A stretch of DNA of 64,000 nt from Lachnospiraceae bacterium (GTDB lineage Bacteria > Bacillota > Clostridia > Lachnospirales > Lachnospiraceae). The stretch spans positions 1 through 64,000 of the forward strand of contig JAFQOW010000006.1 in assembly GCA_017412055.1 (NCBI GenBank), given 5' to 3'. The position numbers were made by a program, and so were the translations under genes. The notes under the pieces are model-generated. The model saw only the letters and a program-made list of their open reading frames with translations. It was not told where the DNA came from and did not search any database. Positions 36,495 through 46,014 of the stretch are shown in pieces (positions within the stretch are counted from its first letter, which is position 1; each line of letters begins with the position of its first letter).

Positions 36495-36893
36495 TTACAT
36501 TAAATCTGGATGAACAACTTCATCAACTTGAATTAAATCTTTTCTAGTATAACAAAACTTAAAACTATCACATTTTAAATATTTAACCACCTTTTCTTGT
36601 GAAACATAATATTTATTATTATCACTTTCCACTTCTACCATAAATACTTTACCTACCTTTAAATTATAAGAAATAATTTTACAATCAATAGACTCTTTAG
36701 TACTCTCAAAAGCAGGTTCTCCAAACAATTTAATTTTACAATCATATTTTAATCCTTTTACCATAAAATCAAAATTATCATCACTTATCAGAGCCGAATC
36801 ATCAAAGCATTCTTCAATATGTCCATTATCTATATTTTCAAGTTTCACAATCCGTGTAGCTATTCCATCAATTATTTCCATTACTTTATACAT
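36495..36893 (-). CDS. hypothetical protein in the immunity island
   Basis: I do not recognise this 132-residue protein. It has mixed beta-rich sequence, four Cys residues scattered without a clear metal motif, no signal peptide and no membrane helix. The ATG at 36893 lacks a good ribosome site. A nine-codon frame with a strong site ends 9 nt upstream, so expression may depend on translational coupling. Position directly after the toxin fragment would suit a cognate immunity gene. Confidence 0.5.
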   Translation of the reverse strand: MYKVMEIIDGIATRIVKLENIDNGHIEECFDDSALISDDNFDFMVKGLKYDCKIKLFGEPAFESTKESIDCKIISYNLKVGKVFMVEVESDNNKYYVSQEKVVKYLKCDSFKFCYTRKDLIQVDEVVHPDLM

Positions 36894-36902
36894 ATACTTA
36901 AT

Positions 36903-36932
36903 CTATGATATATTTAATATTAAATACATCAT
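36903..36932 (-). other. nine-codon mini-ORF (possible leader) before 36893
   Basis: AAAGGAG is followed 3-6 nt later by ATG ATG and seven further codons (MMYLILNIS), then TAG. The next gene's ATG begins 9 nt on and has no ribosome site of its own. This may be a leader that delivers ribosomes by reinitiation. Confidence 0.35.
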
Positions 36933-36997
36933 TACTCTCCTTTCTTTTCAATTTAATAATTATTTATAGCATCACTGTATACATTTCATCTACTTAT

Positions 36998-37342
36998 TTA
37001 GTCAATTGGATAAAATGATACAATAAATCCATTAGTTCCATAAGCTAATCTATAAACGTTTTCATTTAATATATAATTTGCATAAAAACCTTTACTACTA
37101 CTTCCAATTTTTATAGGCTTTGTTTTTAATACGTTACTTAACAATTGCGGTATATTATCAAAACCTTTTGCCGAAAAATCATTAGCGTGTCGTTCTATTA
37201 TATGCTGTAAGCCAGCTGTACTATTTCCTTTTTCTAACCATAATAATTTCCCTTCAGTTGTCTTTGTAATATATACTATATCATCTATATTGCACTTATT
37301 TCCACTAGCAATTAACTCATCTATCAAATCCCTAGGTTTCAA
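36998..37342 (-). pseudogene. beheaded polymorphic-toxin C-terminal nuclease domain
   Basis: The ~115 codons encode what looks like the C-terminal toxin module of a polymorphic toxin. A linker with DDIVYITKTTEGKLLWLEKG is followed by GLQHIIERHANDFSAKG and a C-terminal YRLAYGTNGFIVSFYP. The GLxHIxxRHxxxF pattern recalls barnase/EndoU/colicin-like (BECR) RNases. The frame opens immediately after an in-frame TGA only about 8 codons upstream, within a few bases of the pfkB stop. No ATG or suitable ribosome site exists (the first possible start is TTG at 37342), so the delivery part is gone. It looks like a recombination remnant or silent cassette. Confidence 0.65.
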
Positions 37343-37370
37343 ATCATCAACAACTTGGCTGTATCCTCAA

Positions 37371-38291
37371 TTAAGCTGATATAATATCTTCAAGTTTCTC
37401 ATACACCTTCATTATCTCATCCGTTGTCGCCAACTCCTCTGAGAATGCACTAGCACTACCTGCTGCCACCGCTAGCTTAAAGGCATACTCATAATTCTTC
37501 TTTTCATAAAATCCTGCCAAAAAGCCTGCGACCATAGAATCCCCAGCACCTACAGTATTTACCACTTTTCCGTCTGGTGCATTTAAGTCATAACATTTTC
37601 CATATTCATCTACTAAAATGGCCCCATCTGCTCCCATAGATACAAGAACATTTGCAGCACCCATCTCTTTAAGCTTTAAGGCATATTTTACAATGTCCTC
37701 TCTTAAATCAAGCTTTGTGTTAAATATCTGCTCTAGTTCATAATTATTAGGTTTTATAAGAAATGGCTTATATTTAAGACATCTTACTAGCAGGTCACCT
37801 GTAGCATCTACAACTACCTTTACACCTTTTTCTATTACATAATTCATAATATCACTATAAATATTTTCTGATAATGAACTAGGTATGCTTCCTGCAAGAA
37901 CCAGTATATCTTCTGTAGTTAATTTCTCAAACTTTCTATACAAGCTCTCTATATCCTCTTTACTGATACTTGGTCCATTACCATTTATCTCTGTTTCAGA
38001 CCCACTCATAAGCTTAACATTGATACGACTGAGACCATCCTTTAAATTAACAAAATCCGTCTTACAGCCACGATTCTTTAGAATTTCTTCTATATTTTTC
38101 CCTGTAAATCCTGCTATAAAACCAAGGGCGGTATTTTGTACACCTAGATTTGTAAGCACAAGTGAAACATTTATACCTTTACCACCAGGAAGAATTTTTT
38201 CACTTTTACTTCTATTGACATAGCCCTTATTAAATTCATCTACAGTCATAATGTAATCCAAGGCTGGATTAAAGGTTATTGTGTATATCAT
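37371..38291 (-). CDS. PfkB-family sugar kinase (1-phosphofructokinase/tagatose-6-P kinase type)
   Basis: This 306-residue kinase has the N-terminal substrate motif ITFNPALDYIM, the di-Gly loop LPGGKGINVS near residue 35 (PfkB signature 1), and the C-terminal signature 2 DGKVVNTVGAGDSMVAGFLA near residue 245 with catalytic Asp. It best resembles FruK/LacC. No fru or lac PTS genes adjoin it, so the sugar phosphate is uncertain. GGAGGGG precedes the ATG. Its start overlaps the end of the ATPase gene by 23 nt. Downstream DNA switches abruptly to the toxin remnant. Confidence 0.9.
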   Translation of the reverse strand: MIYTITFNPALDYIMTVDEFNKGYVNRSKSEKILPGGKGINVSLVLTNLGVQNTALGFIAGFTGKNIEEILKNRGCKTDFVNLKDGLSRINVKLMSGSETEINGNGPSISKEDIESLYRKFEKLTTEDILVLAGSIPSSLSENIYSDIMNYVIEKGVKVVVDATGDLLVRCLKYKPFLIKPNNYELEQIFNTKLDLREDIVKYALKLKEMGAANVLVSMGADGAILVDEYGKCYDLNAPDGKVVNTVGAGDSMVAGFLAGFYEKKNYEYAFKLAVAAGSASAFSEELATTDEIMKVYEKLEDIISA

Positions 38292-39642
38292 TTTTCCCCT
38301 CCATTTTAGTCATAAGATATTTCATATACCGTTTTAACATAAAGCTACAAAAATACGGAAATGTATATATATCATTCTCATATCCAATATTACCCAATAC
38401 AAACTTTATACCATATTTAATATCATTATATTTATCACTGCTTATTAATGTCTTAAGTGACTTTGCTCTTCCATTAGTAGCTTTAACCTCTACAGGCACC
38501 AACTCATTTGTCGTACGTACAAAGAAATCTTCCTCTAATGTTGAATCATCTCTTTTGTAATAATACAAATCATATCCACTTTTTACAAAAGCTTCTGCGA
38601 CAATATTTTCGTAAAGAGCTCCCTTATATACTCCCATATTTTTATTTACCCTTAAATCTTCTTGCGCTTCCTCATCAAGCATAGCTACTAATAATCCTGT
38701 ATCTGCAAAATACAATTTATATTTATTATCATCATAATTACCCTTAAGAGGTAATTCTGGAAAATGTAAACCATAACACACATTTACTATTCCAGCATCT
38801 TCAAGCCATTCTATGCAACCTCTGTAATCTTTAAATCTAGCTCCCGATGCAACCTTTGATATTTGAAATTTTTTATTATCCTTAGCTAGCTGTATAGGTA
38901 TTTGATTATATACATTAAGAATTCTTGTTTGATCCATGCCCTGAGCATACTTTCGTATATCTTCTTTATAATCAGCAATCAATTGCCTCTGTATCTCTAA
39001 ACTTCCTTCAAATGTACCTTTCTTAATATACTCCTTAACAACCGCTGGCATTCCACCTAATACACAATAATCCAAAAACAGAGAATTGTATATGGATAAC
39101 TCCGTGTCACTGAAAGGCTTTCTAGTTTTCATATGTTCTAAGATATTGTCAATTTGGTTCTCTTCATATCCTTTAGCCCACAGAAATTCTTCAAAATCCA
39201 TAGAATACATATTATAGTCGCACTTATATCCAACACTATTACTTTCAATTCTATTATAATTAATTCCTAGCATTGAACCACTACAAATAACATCATATCT
39301 TTTATCTATGCAGAAAAATTTTAATGCGGTGGCTATTTCTGGAAAATCTTGAAGTTCATCAAAAAAAATCAACGTCTTATTTTCTATAAATTTTTTTGAT
39401 GGATCAATTAATGAAATGTTTTTAATAATATCATCAACCTTATATCCATCAGAAATAATCACTTTATATTTTACTTCTTCAACAAAATTAATATATATAA
39501 CACTCTCATAATTAATTTCCGCAAAATGTTTTATAGATTCCGTTTTTCCAACTTGCCTTGGTCCTTTTACTATAATTGGTTTCCTATCTGCATCTTTTTT
39601 CCATTCTGTAAAATATTTATCTATTTTTCTTTTTAAATACAT
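38269..39642 (-). CDS. AAA ATPase with DUF4143 C-terminus
   Basis: This 457-residue protein has Walker A KGPRQVGKT near residue 31, Walker B TLIFFDELQDFPE near residue 95 and an arginine-type GSMLG sensor. The C-terminal half is the PDDEXK-like DUF4143 domain (GALYENIVAEAF, then ...LEEDFFVR, VPVEVKA). Such ATPases are frequent, mobile and of unknown function in gut Firmicutes. ATG 39642 lies 5 nt after GAGAGGTG. Upstream lies a tandem-repeat region. Confidence 0.88.
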   Translation of the reverse strand: MYLKRKIDKYFTEWKKDADRKPIIVKGPRQVGKTESIKHFAEINYESVIYINFVEEVKYKVIISDGYKVDDIIKNISLIDPSKKFIENKTLIFFDELQDFPEIATALKFFCIDKRYDVICSGSMLGINYNRIESNSVGYKCDYNMYSMDFEEFLWAKGYEENQIDNILEHMKTRKPFSDTELSIYNSLFLDYCVLGGMPAVVKEYIKKGTFEGSLEIQRQLIADYKEDIRKYAQGMDQTRILNVYNQIPIQLAKDNKKFQISKVASGARFKDYRGCIEWLEDAGIVNVCYGLHFPELPLKGNYDDNKYKLYFADTGLLVAMLDEEAQEDLRVNKNMGVYKGALYENIVAEAFVKSGYDLYYYKRDDSTLEEDFFVRTTNELVPVEVKATNGRAKSLKTLISSDKYNDIKYGIKFVLGNIGYENDIYTFPYFCSFMLKRYMKYLMTKMEGKNDIHNNL

Positions 39643-39717
39643 ATAAGCACCTCTCAATATGATACTATCTATTATGTTTTAATTTTATTTAATTATGCTC
39701 CAAAAGTCAATATATCT

Positions 39718-39803
39718 ACAAAAAAACGAGCGAATTATATACATATAACCACAAAAAAATGAGTGAATTATTTATATATAATTACAAAAAAATGGGCGAA
39801 TCA
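39718..39803. repeat. 33-bp tandem repeats with a related repeat tail
   Basis: Units begin at 39718, 39751 and 39784 exactly 33 bp apart, each opening with ACAAAAAAA(C/T)G(A/G)G(C/T)GAAT; the third is cut short. From about 39800 to 39875 a second family appears: TCAAGAGAAGT, TTGTAGCAATCAAGAAAAAT, TTGTAGCAGTCAAGAAAAGT. There are no unique spacers of fixed length, so it is not a CRISPR array. The remainder of the 246-base gap is plain AT-rich DNA. Confidence 0.75.
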
Positions 39804-39903
39804 AGAGAAGTCGCAGCACATTTGTAGCAATCAAGAAAAATAGACACAAAAAATTGTAGCAGTCAAGAAAAGTAAATTGTGTATATCATAAAATCTTTCA
39901 CCC

Positions 39904-42165
39904 TCACATTTTGAATACTTCTTTATCAAGATAATTGTAAATCATACTTATAGCAAAACACAACAAACCTGACACAAAGAAGCTAATAGCATACCCCAAA
40001 GTGTTCTCATGTACTACATCTATCATCAAAAGCTTAAATATACTAATCATAGTAAGTCCTAAGCCATAAATTCTTATGTATCTATATTCACCCTTAAAGC
40101 CGATTAAAATAAATAATATCGCCAACAATAAGCATGCAATACTTATTACATAATTAACTGCTTCAAGTGATAACAAAACAATGATTAGGAATATGGTAAA
40201 CTTACCACCTACATACAGGTTAAGCCCAAGATTTTTATCACCTTTATCAAGTATACTTTTACTCTTTAGCATAAATGCTGCCAGTGCCACTAATATTGTA
40301 ATAAGATGGCATACAATCAATTCCGCATTACTTATCAAAATAAGACCTGCCATCATAGCCACTGCATTGGCAACAATATATATTATCTCGTTATCTTCCT
40401 TTTCGCCAGTGGCAAGATTACAAGCAAATTTGCTTTTATAACAAATTGTGTTTAGGGCAAAGAAGCATAAATATACCAATGTGCTCATTATCTCCATGGT
40501 TGTATCACTATCACCGAAAATTTCACATAGCGCCCCTAACATTTGTGTTCCTATAAACAATAATGCTCCAATATGTAATGTAACTTTATAATATCTATTG
40601 TACTGCTTCTTACAGCTAAACATACAGCCATAAGCCACAATAAACGCAACTAATAAGAATAAGAAATGTATTCCCACATTGATTTCTTCGTATACTAATA
40701 TATACATAAACATTATGGACACGCCTGCTATTTTACTAAAATCACAATTAATAACATATCCATACACTAGCAATGGTATTATCATAAGCCAAGCCACGCC
40801 ATAATCATAAACTGGCCCACTTACACCAAGTCCCACTAATGCAATAATAACAGACGTAATTGAGAGAATATATATACCATTCTTATTTTCACATTTCTTT
40901 ATACTTGTACTTATTACTACCATTAACATACCTATAGCATATGTCACTATACCCCCTATTTCTTCATTTTGAATAATTAACGCAAATATTGCTGTTAAGC
41001 AAATCATATATACAGATGCGATTATACCAAAGCATTCCGCGCACTTATTTATCCTATGGCACATAATCCCAACTATATTTAGCAGCTGAATAACCGCTGC
41101 GATAGAATAACATACTATAATATTATCGCCCATAAAGCTTCCACAACCTATAGCAACTATAAAACTACCGATTGCTGCATATATGTGATAACAAAGATTT
41201 CCCTCAAATTCTCTTTCGTAATTTGTAATATAAAATATAGCCGATGTTATTCCGTAAAACACAAGTAATGCTATAAATCTTGATGAATCTTCATTTTCGA
41301 TACAAAGGGAGCATCCAAACAAAATAGCAATTATAATTCCAGCCTCGCCAATAATCTGAAAAATATAGTTTTTATTTTTAGCGAATAAGCATACTATTCC
41401 ACCCCAAAAAGCTATTAACACATATAAAGCAATATCTCCTATCACTTTAAAATATATATTTGTTAATAATAGGGATATATATATTGCTCCTAATCCGCAT
41501 CCAGTAAGTGCTATATTAAATCTATTATCCTTATCTTTTTTCATTCTAAGTGCACCTACAATTAAAAACGAAAAGCTAACTACATACATTATAGCCATTT
41601 TCGCCTCATCACCCATCATAGGTATTACATATGTTCCAAAAAGTATTAAACTGATAAATATAAGTACAGACGCAGCAATTCCCATAAAGGATTTACCAAA
41701 TGCTTTTTCTAAATCCTTATTAGAATTTACAGATTTCGAAACAGGAGTCTGTCTTTGTTTCCTTAATGTTTGCCATTGTGGACCATATTCCTCATCTAAA
41801 AACATTTTATTCGATTCTAAACTTGTATTAATCGGTCTTATAGACTTATCAGTTACATCTTTTGACATTGAATAATCTGTTCTCACATACCAAGGATGAC
41901 TTTCCTGAGTCTGTATCTTACTAAGCTCAGCTTCCTTTATTTTTAATTTTTCTGGCTGCATTTGCTCTTGTCTTGCATAGCTTCCCTTTATGTAATGAAT
42001 CTGCCTAGTCATATAATCTATTTCTTTTTCAAGCATAGCTATTCTATTTTGACAGAACGCAGAATCTATGTTACCTATATCCTTTGATATATCGTTAAGA
42101 TTTTTTCTGTCTTCAAGTATTCGATTTTCCAGATTTAATAACTGTTCATGCACATTTTTCTCCAT
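39904..42165 (-). CDS. DUF2339-like giant multi-pass membrane protein
   Basis: This is a 753-residue protein. The first ~100 residues are a charged coiled coil (ENRILEDRKNLNDISKDIG...), followed by a linker with a tryptophan-rich patch (YGPQWQTLRKQRQTP) and then about 20 hydrophobic helices to the C-terminus. The layout fits DUF2339-type membrane proteins of unknown function. ATG 42165 is 9 nt after AAAAGGGG. It is co-directional with the small DUF4177 gene 21 nt upstream. Confidence 0.75.
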   Translation of the reverse strand: MEKNVHEQLLNLENRILEDRKNLNDISKDIGNIDSAFCQNRIAMLEKEIDYMTRQIHYIKGSYARQEQMQPEKLKIKEAELSKIQTQESHPWYVRTDYSMSKDVTDKSIRPINTSLESNKMFLDEEYGPQWQTLRKQRQTPVSKSVNSNKDLEKAFGKSFMGIAASVLIFISLILFGTYVIPMMGDEAKMAIMYVVSFSFLIVGALRMKKDKDNRFNIALTGCGLGAIYISLLLTNIYFKVIGDIALYVLIAFWGGIVCLFAKNKNYIFQIIGEAGIIIAILFGCSLCIENEDSSRFIALLVFYGITSAIFYITNYEREFEGNLCYHIYAAIGSFIVAIGCGSFMGDNIIVCYSIAAVIQLLNIVGIMCHRINKCAECFGIIASVYMICLTAIFALIIQNEEIGGIVTYAIGMLMVVISTSIKKCENKNGIYILSITSVIIALVGLGVSGPVYDYGVAWLMIIPLLVYGYVINCDFSKIAGVSIMFMYILVYEEINVGIHFLFLLVAFIVAYGCMFSCKKQYNRYYKVTLHIGALLFIGTQMLGALCEIFGDSDTTMEIMSTLVYLCFFALNTICYKSKFACNLATGEKEDNEIIYIVANAVAMMAGLILISNAELIVCHLITILVALAAFMLKSKSILDKGDKNLGLNLYVGGKFTIFLIIVLLSLEAVNYVISIACLLLAILFILIGFKGEYRYIRIYGLGLTMISIFKLLMIDVVHENTLGYAISFFVSGLLCFAISMIYNYLDKEVFKM

Positions 42166-42186
42166 AACTGTCATCCCCTTTTGTAA

Positions 42187-42366
42187 CTAATTTTCTTTAT
42201 AAAATACACCAACTAAAGCACCTGCCAAATCACTAGGAGTTACTATCTGTTGTAATTCCCAGCCGCCTGACACGTAATCATTTAGGCATTTCTCTGCTTG
42301 TTCTATATCTTTCTTTCTGGATAATTTTAATCCTTCATTTAAAAGTACTAATTTATATTCTTTCAT
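42187..42366 (-). CDS. small DUF4177-type protein
   Basis: The 59-residue frame begins MKEYKLVLLNEGLKLSRK and continues with QAEKCLNDYVSGGWELQQIV and GALVGVFYKEN. The pattern Y-K-x-V near the start, then A...LN...GWELQxIV and a Phe/Tyr-rich last strand, is the DUF4177 fold. GGAGG lies 10 nt upstream. Function is unknown. It shares direction and close spacing with the membrane protein downstream and occupies most of the gap before clpX. Confidence 0.8.
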   Translation of the reverse strand: MKEYKLVLLNEGLKLSRKKDIEQAEKCLNDYVSGGWELQQIVTPSDLAGALVGVFYKEN

Positions 42367-42456
42367 TAGTTTCTTTCCTCCTTTCTTCCTCTTAAATTGA
42401 TATTATATCACAAACATCTCCTCTGTCCAAGTTTGAAATAATGCTACTTTAGTACC

Positions 42457-42493
42457 AAAAAATAAGAGAGAATTGTAAAAGCAATTCTCTCTT
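42457..42493 (-). terminator. intrinsic terminator of clpX
   Basis: AAGAGAGAATTG (42464-42475) pairs perfectly with CAATTCTCTCTT (42482-42493), and on the minus strand the stem is followed by ATTTTTTGG. It lies 10 nt after the clpX stop. Confidence 0.9.
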
Positions 42494-42503
42494 TATCTAC
42501 CAT

Positions 42504-43757
42504 TTATGCAAGCTTTGAATTCTTTTTCACAAGCTCTGGCTTTGTATTATTCTCAACTGAATCCTTTGTTATAGTACAGCCGATAACATCATCATCTGAT
42601 GGTACTTCATACATAATATCCATCATAACTTCCTCTACTACAGCCCTAAGTCCTCTAGCTCCAGTTTTACGTTCAAATGAACGCTCGGCAATAGCCTCTA
42701 ACGCCTCATCCTCGAACTGTAAATCTACGCCATCTAATTCAAGAAGCTTCTGATACTGCTTAACTATCGCATTCTTTGGCTCCTTTAAGATTCTTACTAA
42801 ATCTTCCTTCTTAAGCTTATCAAGAGCTACTGTTACAGGAACACGTCCGATAAACTCTGGAATAAGGCCAAACTTTACAAGGTCTTGAGGCATTGTTTTC
42901 TTAAACATCTCTGCCTCATCTATATCAGACCCTGAAGATACAATAGCATTGAAACCGATAGACTTCTTATCAAGTCTTGTCTCAACAATCTTCTCAAGTC
43001 CATCAAATGCACCACCACAGATAAATAAAATATTTGTAGTATCTATCTGTATAAGCTCCTGATGTGGATGCTTTCTTCCACCCTGTGGAGGAACTGAAGC
43101 AACTGTACCCTCAAGAATCTTTAAAAGTGCCTGCTGAACACCTTCGCCTGAAACATCTCTTGTGATTGAAACATTCTCAGACTTCTTTGTAATCTTATCT
43201 ATCTCATCGATATAGATAATTCCGTACTGAGCTCTTTCGATATCATAATCTGCTGCCTGGATAACCTTAAGCAAGATATTCTCAACATCCTCACCTACAT
43301 AACCAGCCTCTGTAAGCGCTGTAGCATCTGCTATAGCAAATGGTACATTTAGAAGCTTTGCAAGTGTCTGTGCAAGATATGTCTTTCCTGAACCTGTAGG
43401 ACCAAGCATAAGAATATTACTCTTCTGAAGCTCCACATCAAGTGTCTTTCCTGACATTACTCTCTTGTAATGGTTGTATACCGCTACAGATAATACCTTC
43501 TTAGCATCATCCTGTCCGATAACATACTCATCTAAAAACTCTTTAATTTCCTTTGGTTTAAGAAGATTAATACCTAAATCTTCATTAGCATCCTCATAAT
43601 CTTCAAATTCTTCTTCAAGAATTTCAGCACATGTATCTATACATTCATCACAGATATGCACACCATCCTGACCTGCTATAAGTCTTCTTACCTGAGAGCT
43701 TGTTTTACCACAAAATGAACAACGAAGCTTTCTTGGTTCATCCATTCTATTTGCCAT
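42504..43757 (-). CDS. clpX: Clp protease ATP-binding subunit ClpX
   Basis: ClpX unfolds substrates and threads them into ClpP. The 417-residue protein has the N-terminal zinc-binding domain ([24 protein letters not shown]), Walker [16 protein letters not shown] near residue 120, Walker [11 protein letters not shown], the pore loop GYVGEDV, the IGF-type ClpP contact GFNAI and sensor-2 [10 protein letters not shown]. It follows clpP by 20 nt. Confidence 0.98.
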   Translation of the reverse strand: MANRMDEPRKLRCSFCGKTSSQVRRLIAGQDGVHICDECIDTCAEILEEEFEDYEDANEDLGINLLKPKEIKEFLDEYVIGQDDAKKVLSVAVYNHYKRVMSGKTLDVELQKSNILMLGPTGSGKTYLAQTLAKLLNVPFAIADATALTEAGYVGEDVENILLKVIQAADYDIERAQYGIIYIDEIDKITKKSENVSITRDVSGEGVQQALLKILEGTVASVPPQGGRKHPHQELIQIDTTNILFICGGAFDGLEKIVETRLDKKSIGFNAIVSSGSDIDEAEMFKKTMPQDLVKFGLIPEFIGRVPVTVALDKLKKEDLVRILKEPKNAIVKQYQKLLELDGVDLQFEDEALEAIAERSFERKTGARGLRAVVEEVMMDIMYEVPSDDDVIGCTITKDSVENNTKPELVKKNSKLA

Positions 43758-43777
43758 ATAGCTTCACTCCTAACTTA

Positions 43778-44380
43778 TTAGTTTTCTGTGTTATCAGTAG
43801 GTCTCTTCTCTACAATCTTATCAATAAGACCGTATGCTACTGCTTCCTCTGCGCTCATCCAGTTATCTCTATCTGTATCATTTGCAACTTCTTCAACGCT
43901 CTTTCCACAGTTATCAGCTATCATCTGGTTTAACTTCTGCTTTGTCTTTAAGATATGCTTAGCAGCAATTTCAATCTCAGTTGCCTGACCCTGAGCACCG
44001 CCAAGTGGCTGATGAATCATAATCTCAGCATTTGGAAGAGCATATCTTTTGCCCTTTGCTCCACCTGCTAAAAGGAATGCTCCCATACTAGCAGCCATAC
44101 CGATACATATTGTAGATACATCACACTTAATGTACTGCATTGTATCATAAATAGCCATACCAGCTGTAACTGAACCACCTGGGCTATTAATATATAAATT
44201 AATATCCTTTGTGCTATCCTCTGATTCAAGGAAAAGAAGCTGTGCTACAACTAAGCTAGCTGTTGTCTCATTTACTTCCTCACCAAGAAAAATTATTCTA
44301 TCCTTTAAAAGTCTTGAATAAATGTCGTATGAACGCTCTCCTCTACTTGTCTGTTCGATGACATATGGTACTAAACTCAT
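43778..44380 (-). CDS. clpP: ATP-dependent Clp protease proteolytic subunit
   Basis: This 200-residue serine protease forms two heptameric rings. Catalytic Ser lies in [14 protein letters not shown] near residue 98, His in [15 protein letters not shown] and Asp in [14 protein letters not shown]. Start ATG 44380 ([10 protein letters not shown]) has AAGGTG 6 nt upstream; a GTG nine bases earlier is poorer. It sits between tig and clpX, the classic order. Confidence 0.98.
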   Translation of the reverse strand: MSLVPYVIEQTSRGERSYDIYSRLLKDRIIFLGEEVNETTASLVVAQLLFLESEDSTKDINLYINSPGGSVTAGMAIYDTMQYIKCDVSTICIGMAASMGAFLLAGGAKGKRYALPNAEIMIHQPLGGAQGQATEIEIAAKHILKTKQKLNQMIADNCGKSVEEVANDTDRDNWMSAEEAVAYGLIDKIVEKRPTDNTEN

Positions 44381-44483
44381 GCTATACACCTTACCTTTCT
44401 CTCTATTAAATGCCCCAAACGGACTTCGTATTATTTACTAATCCATTCGAGGCATATATTTCATAACTATTTACTATTCAGAA

Positions 44484-45767
44484 TTACTTGCTTTCAGCAA
44501 CGATTAACTCAGCAGCCTTAGATACTGCGATATCCTTCTTCATAGCTTCCTTCTCGTTATCAGATACGATTTCCTTAAGCTTAGCAATATCCATCTGATA
44601 CATAGATGCCATTGTCTCAAGCTCCTTCTCAATATCCTCTTCTGTAATCTCAAAAGCTTCCTTAGCTGCGATAGCTTCAAGTACAAGTCTTACCTGGATT
44701 CTCTTAAGAGCCTGTGGCTTCATCTGCTCCTTCATCATATCCATTGTCATACCTGTAAACTGCATGTACTGGTCAAATGAAAGACCCTGTGAAGCAATTC
44801 TGTTAGCGAACTCTCTAATCATCTGATCCTGCTGTGTCTCAATCATAGCCTCTGGGATGTCCATCTTTGAATCAGCGATAATAGCGTCGATAAGCTTCTC
44901 TTCCTTCTCATTCTTAGCAGCCTTTTCAGCCTTCTCTAAGAGCTTATTCTTAATGTCTTCCTTATACTCTGCAAGTGTATCAAAATCTGAAACGTCCTGA
45001 GCGAAATCATCATCTAACTCTGGAAGCTCCTTAGTCTTAATCTCCTTAATAACTACCTTGAAGAGTGCTGGCTTACCCTTTAACTCTTCTGCATGGTACT
45101 CTTCTGGGAATGTAACGTTAACTTCTACTTCCTCACCGATATTCTTGCCGATTAACTGCTCCTCAAATGTATCGATAAATGAATGAGAACCAATTGTCAA
45201 TGCATAATCTGTTCCCTTGCCGCCTTCAAATGCAACGCCATCAACAAATCCTTCGAAATCGATAGTTGTGATATCGCCATCAGCAACTGGTCTATCTTCT
45301 ACAGGAATTGTTCTAGCCTGCTCTTCCTGAGCCTTTTTAAGTTCAGCTTCCACATCCTCGTCCTTAACTTCTGGTGCAGCAACCTCTACCTTAATTCCCT
45401 TGTACTCGCCAAGTTCAACCTCTGGCTTTAATGCAACAACAGCTGTAAAGATGAATGGCTTACCCTTCTCAATCTGAACAACATCGATTTCTGGCTGTGA
45501 AACGATTTCAACTTCCTTGCATTCAGAAACTTCCTTAGAATATGCATCTGGAATAATAATATTCGCAGCATCCTCATAGAATACACCTACGCCATACATC
45601 TTCTCGATCATCTGACGTGGAGCTTTACCTTTTCTAAATCCCTGGATGTTAATCTTACCTTTATTCTTCTGATAAGCCTTCTCGATAGCAGCATCAAATT
45701 CCTCAGCTGATACTTCGATTGTAAGCTTCGCCATATTCTTCTCTAACTTTTCTACCTGTAAACTCAT
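44484..45767 (-). CDS. tig: trigger factor
   Basis: This ribosome-bound chaperone with peptidyl-prolyl isomerase activity has 427 residues. It has the N-terminal ribosome-binding signature GFRKGKAPRQMIEKMYG near residue 43, the FKBP-type middle domain (DGDITTIDFEGFVDG near residue 155) and a long helical C-terminal arm domain. ATG 45767 follows AAGGAGG by 8 nt; upstream in-frame ATGs lack a site. It is first in tig-clpP-clpX; 94 nt with an imperfect hairpin separate it from clpP. Confidence 0.98.
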   Translation of the reverse strand: MSLQVEKLEKNMAKLTIEVSAEEFDAAIEKAYQKNKGKINIQGFRKGKAPRQMIEKMYGVGVFYEDAANIIIPDAYSKEVSECKEVEIVSQPEIDVVQIEKGKPFIFTAVVALKPEVELGEYKGIKVEVAAPEVKDEDVEAELKKAQEEQARTIPVEDRPVADGDITTIDFEGFVDGVAFEGGKGTDYALTIGSHSFIDTFEEQLIGKNIGEEVEVNVTFPEEYHAEELKGKPALFKVVIKEIKTKELPELDDDFAQDVSDFDTLAEYKEDIKNKLLEKAEKAAKNEKEEKLIDAIIADSKMDIPEAMIETQQDQMIREFANRIASQGLSFDQYMQFTGMTMDMMKEQMKPQALKRIQVRLVLEAIAAKEAFEITEEDIEKELETMASMYQMDIAKLKEIVSDNEKEAMKKDIAVSKAAELIVAESK

Positions 45768-45945
45768 TTTAAAATTCCTCCTTAATGATAGATTATGCTT
45801 CACAAAAATAATAAAAAGCATAATAACATTAGATTAATATACCACAGTTTTTATTTATTGTCATCTAAATTCTTTTCAGATTAACTATTTTTTCCAATAC
45901 TACAATATAAATTTATAAAAAATACTTTTTTTGACCTATATTTTC

Positions 45946-45973
45946 TTGACTATCACATTGTTTATGCTAAAAT
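45946..45973 (+). promoter_or_regulatory. promoter of lysA
   Basis: TTGACT (45946-45951), 16 bp, TAAAAT (45968-45973), about 40 nt before the start codon. Each hexamer differs from consensus at one position. An alternative TTGACC occurs 15 bp earlier. Confidence 0.7.
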
Positions 45974-46014
45974 CCAATTATTGATATTAAACTAATGAAT
46001 GGTAAAGGATGATG

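Noticed and set aside
39718-39875. Possible CRISPR array
   Set aside because: Repeats are head to tail with no unique spacers, are imperfect, and no cas genes are present.
44410-44456. Inverted repeat between tig and clpP as attenuator
   Set aside because: The arms have several mismatches and no T-tract or ribosome-site overlap, so it is too weak to call.
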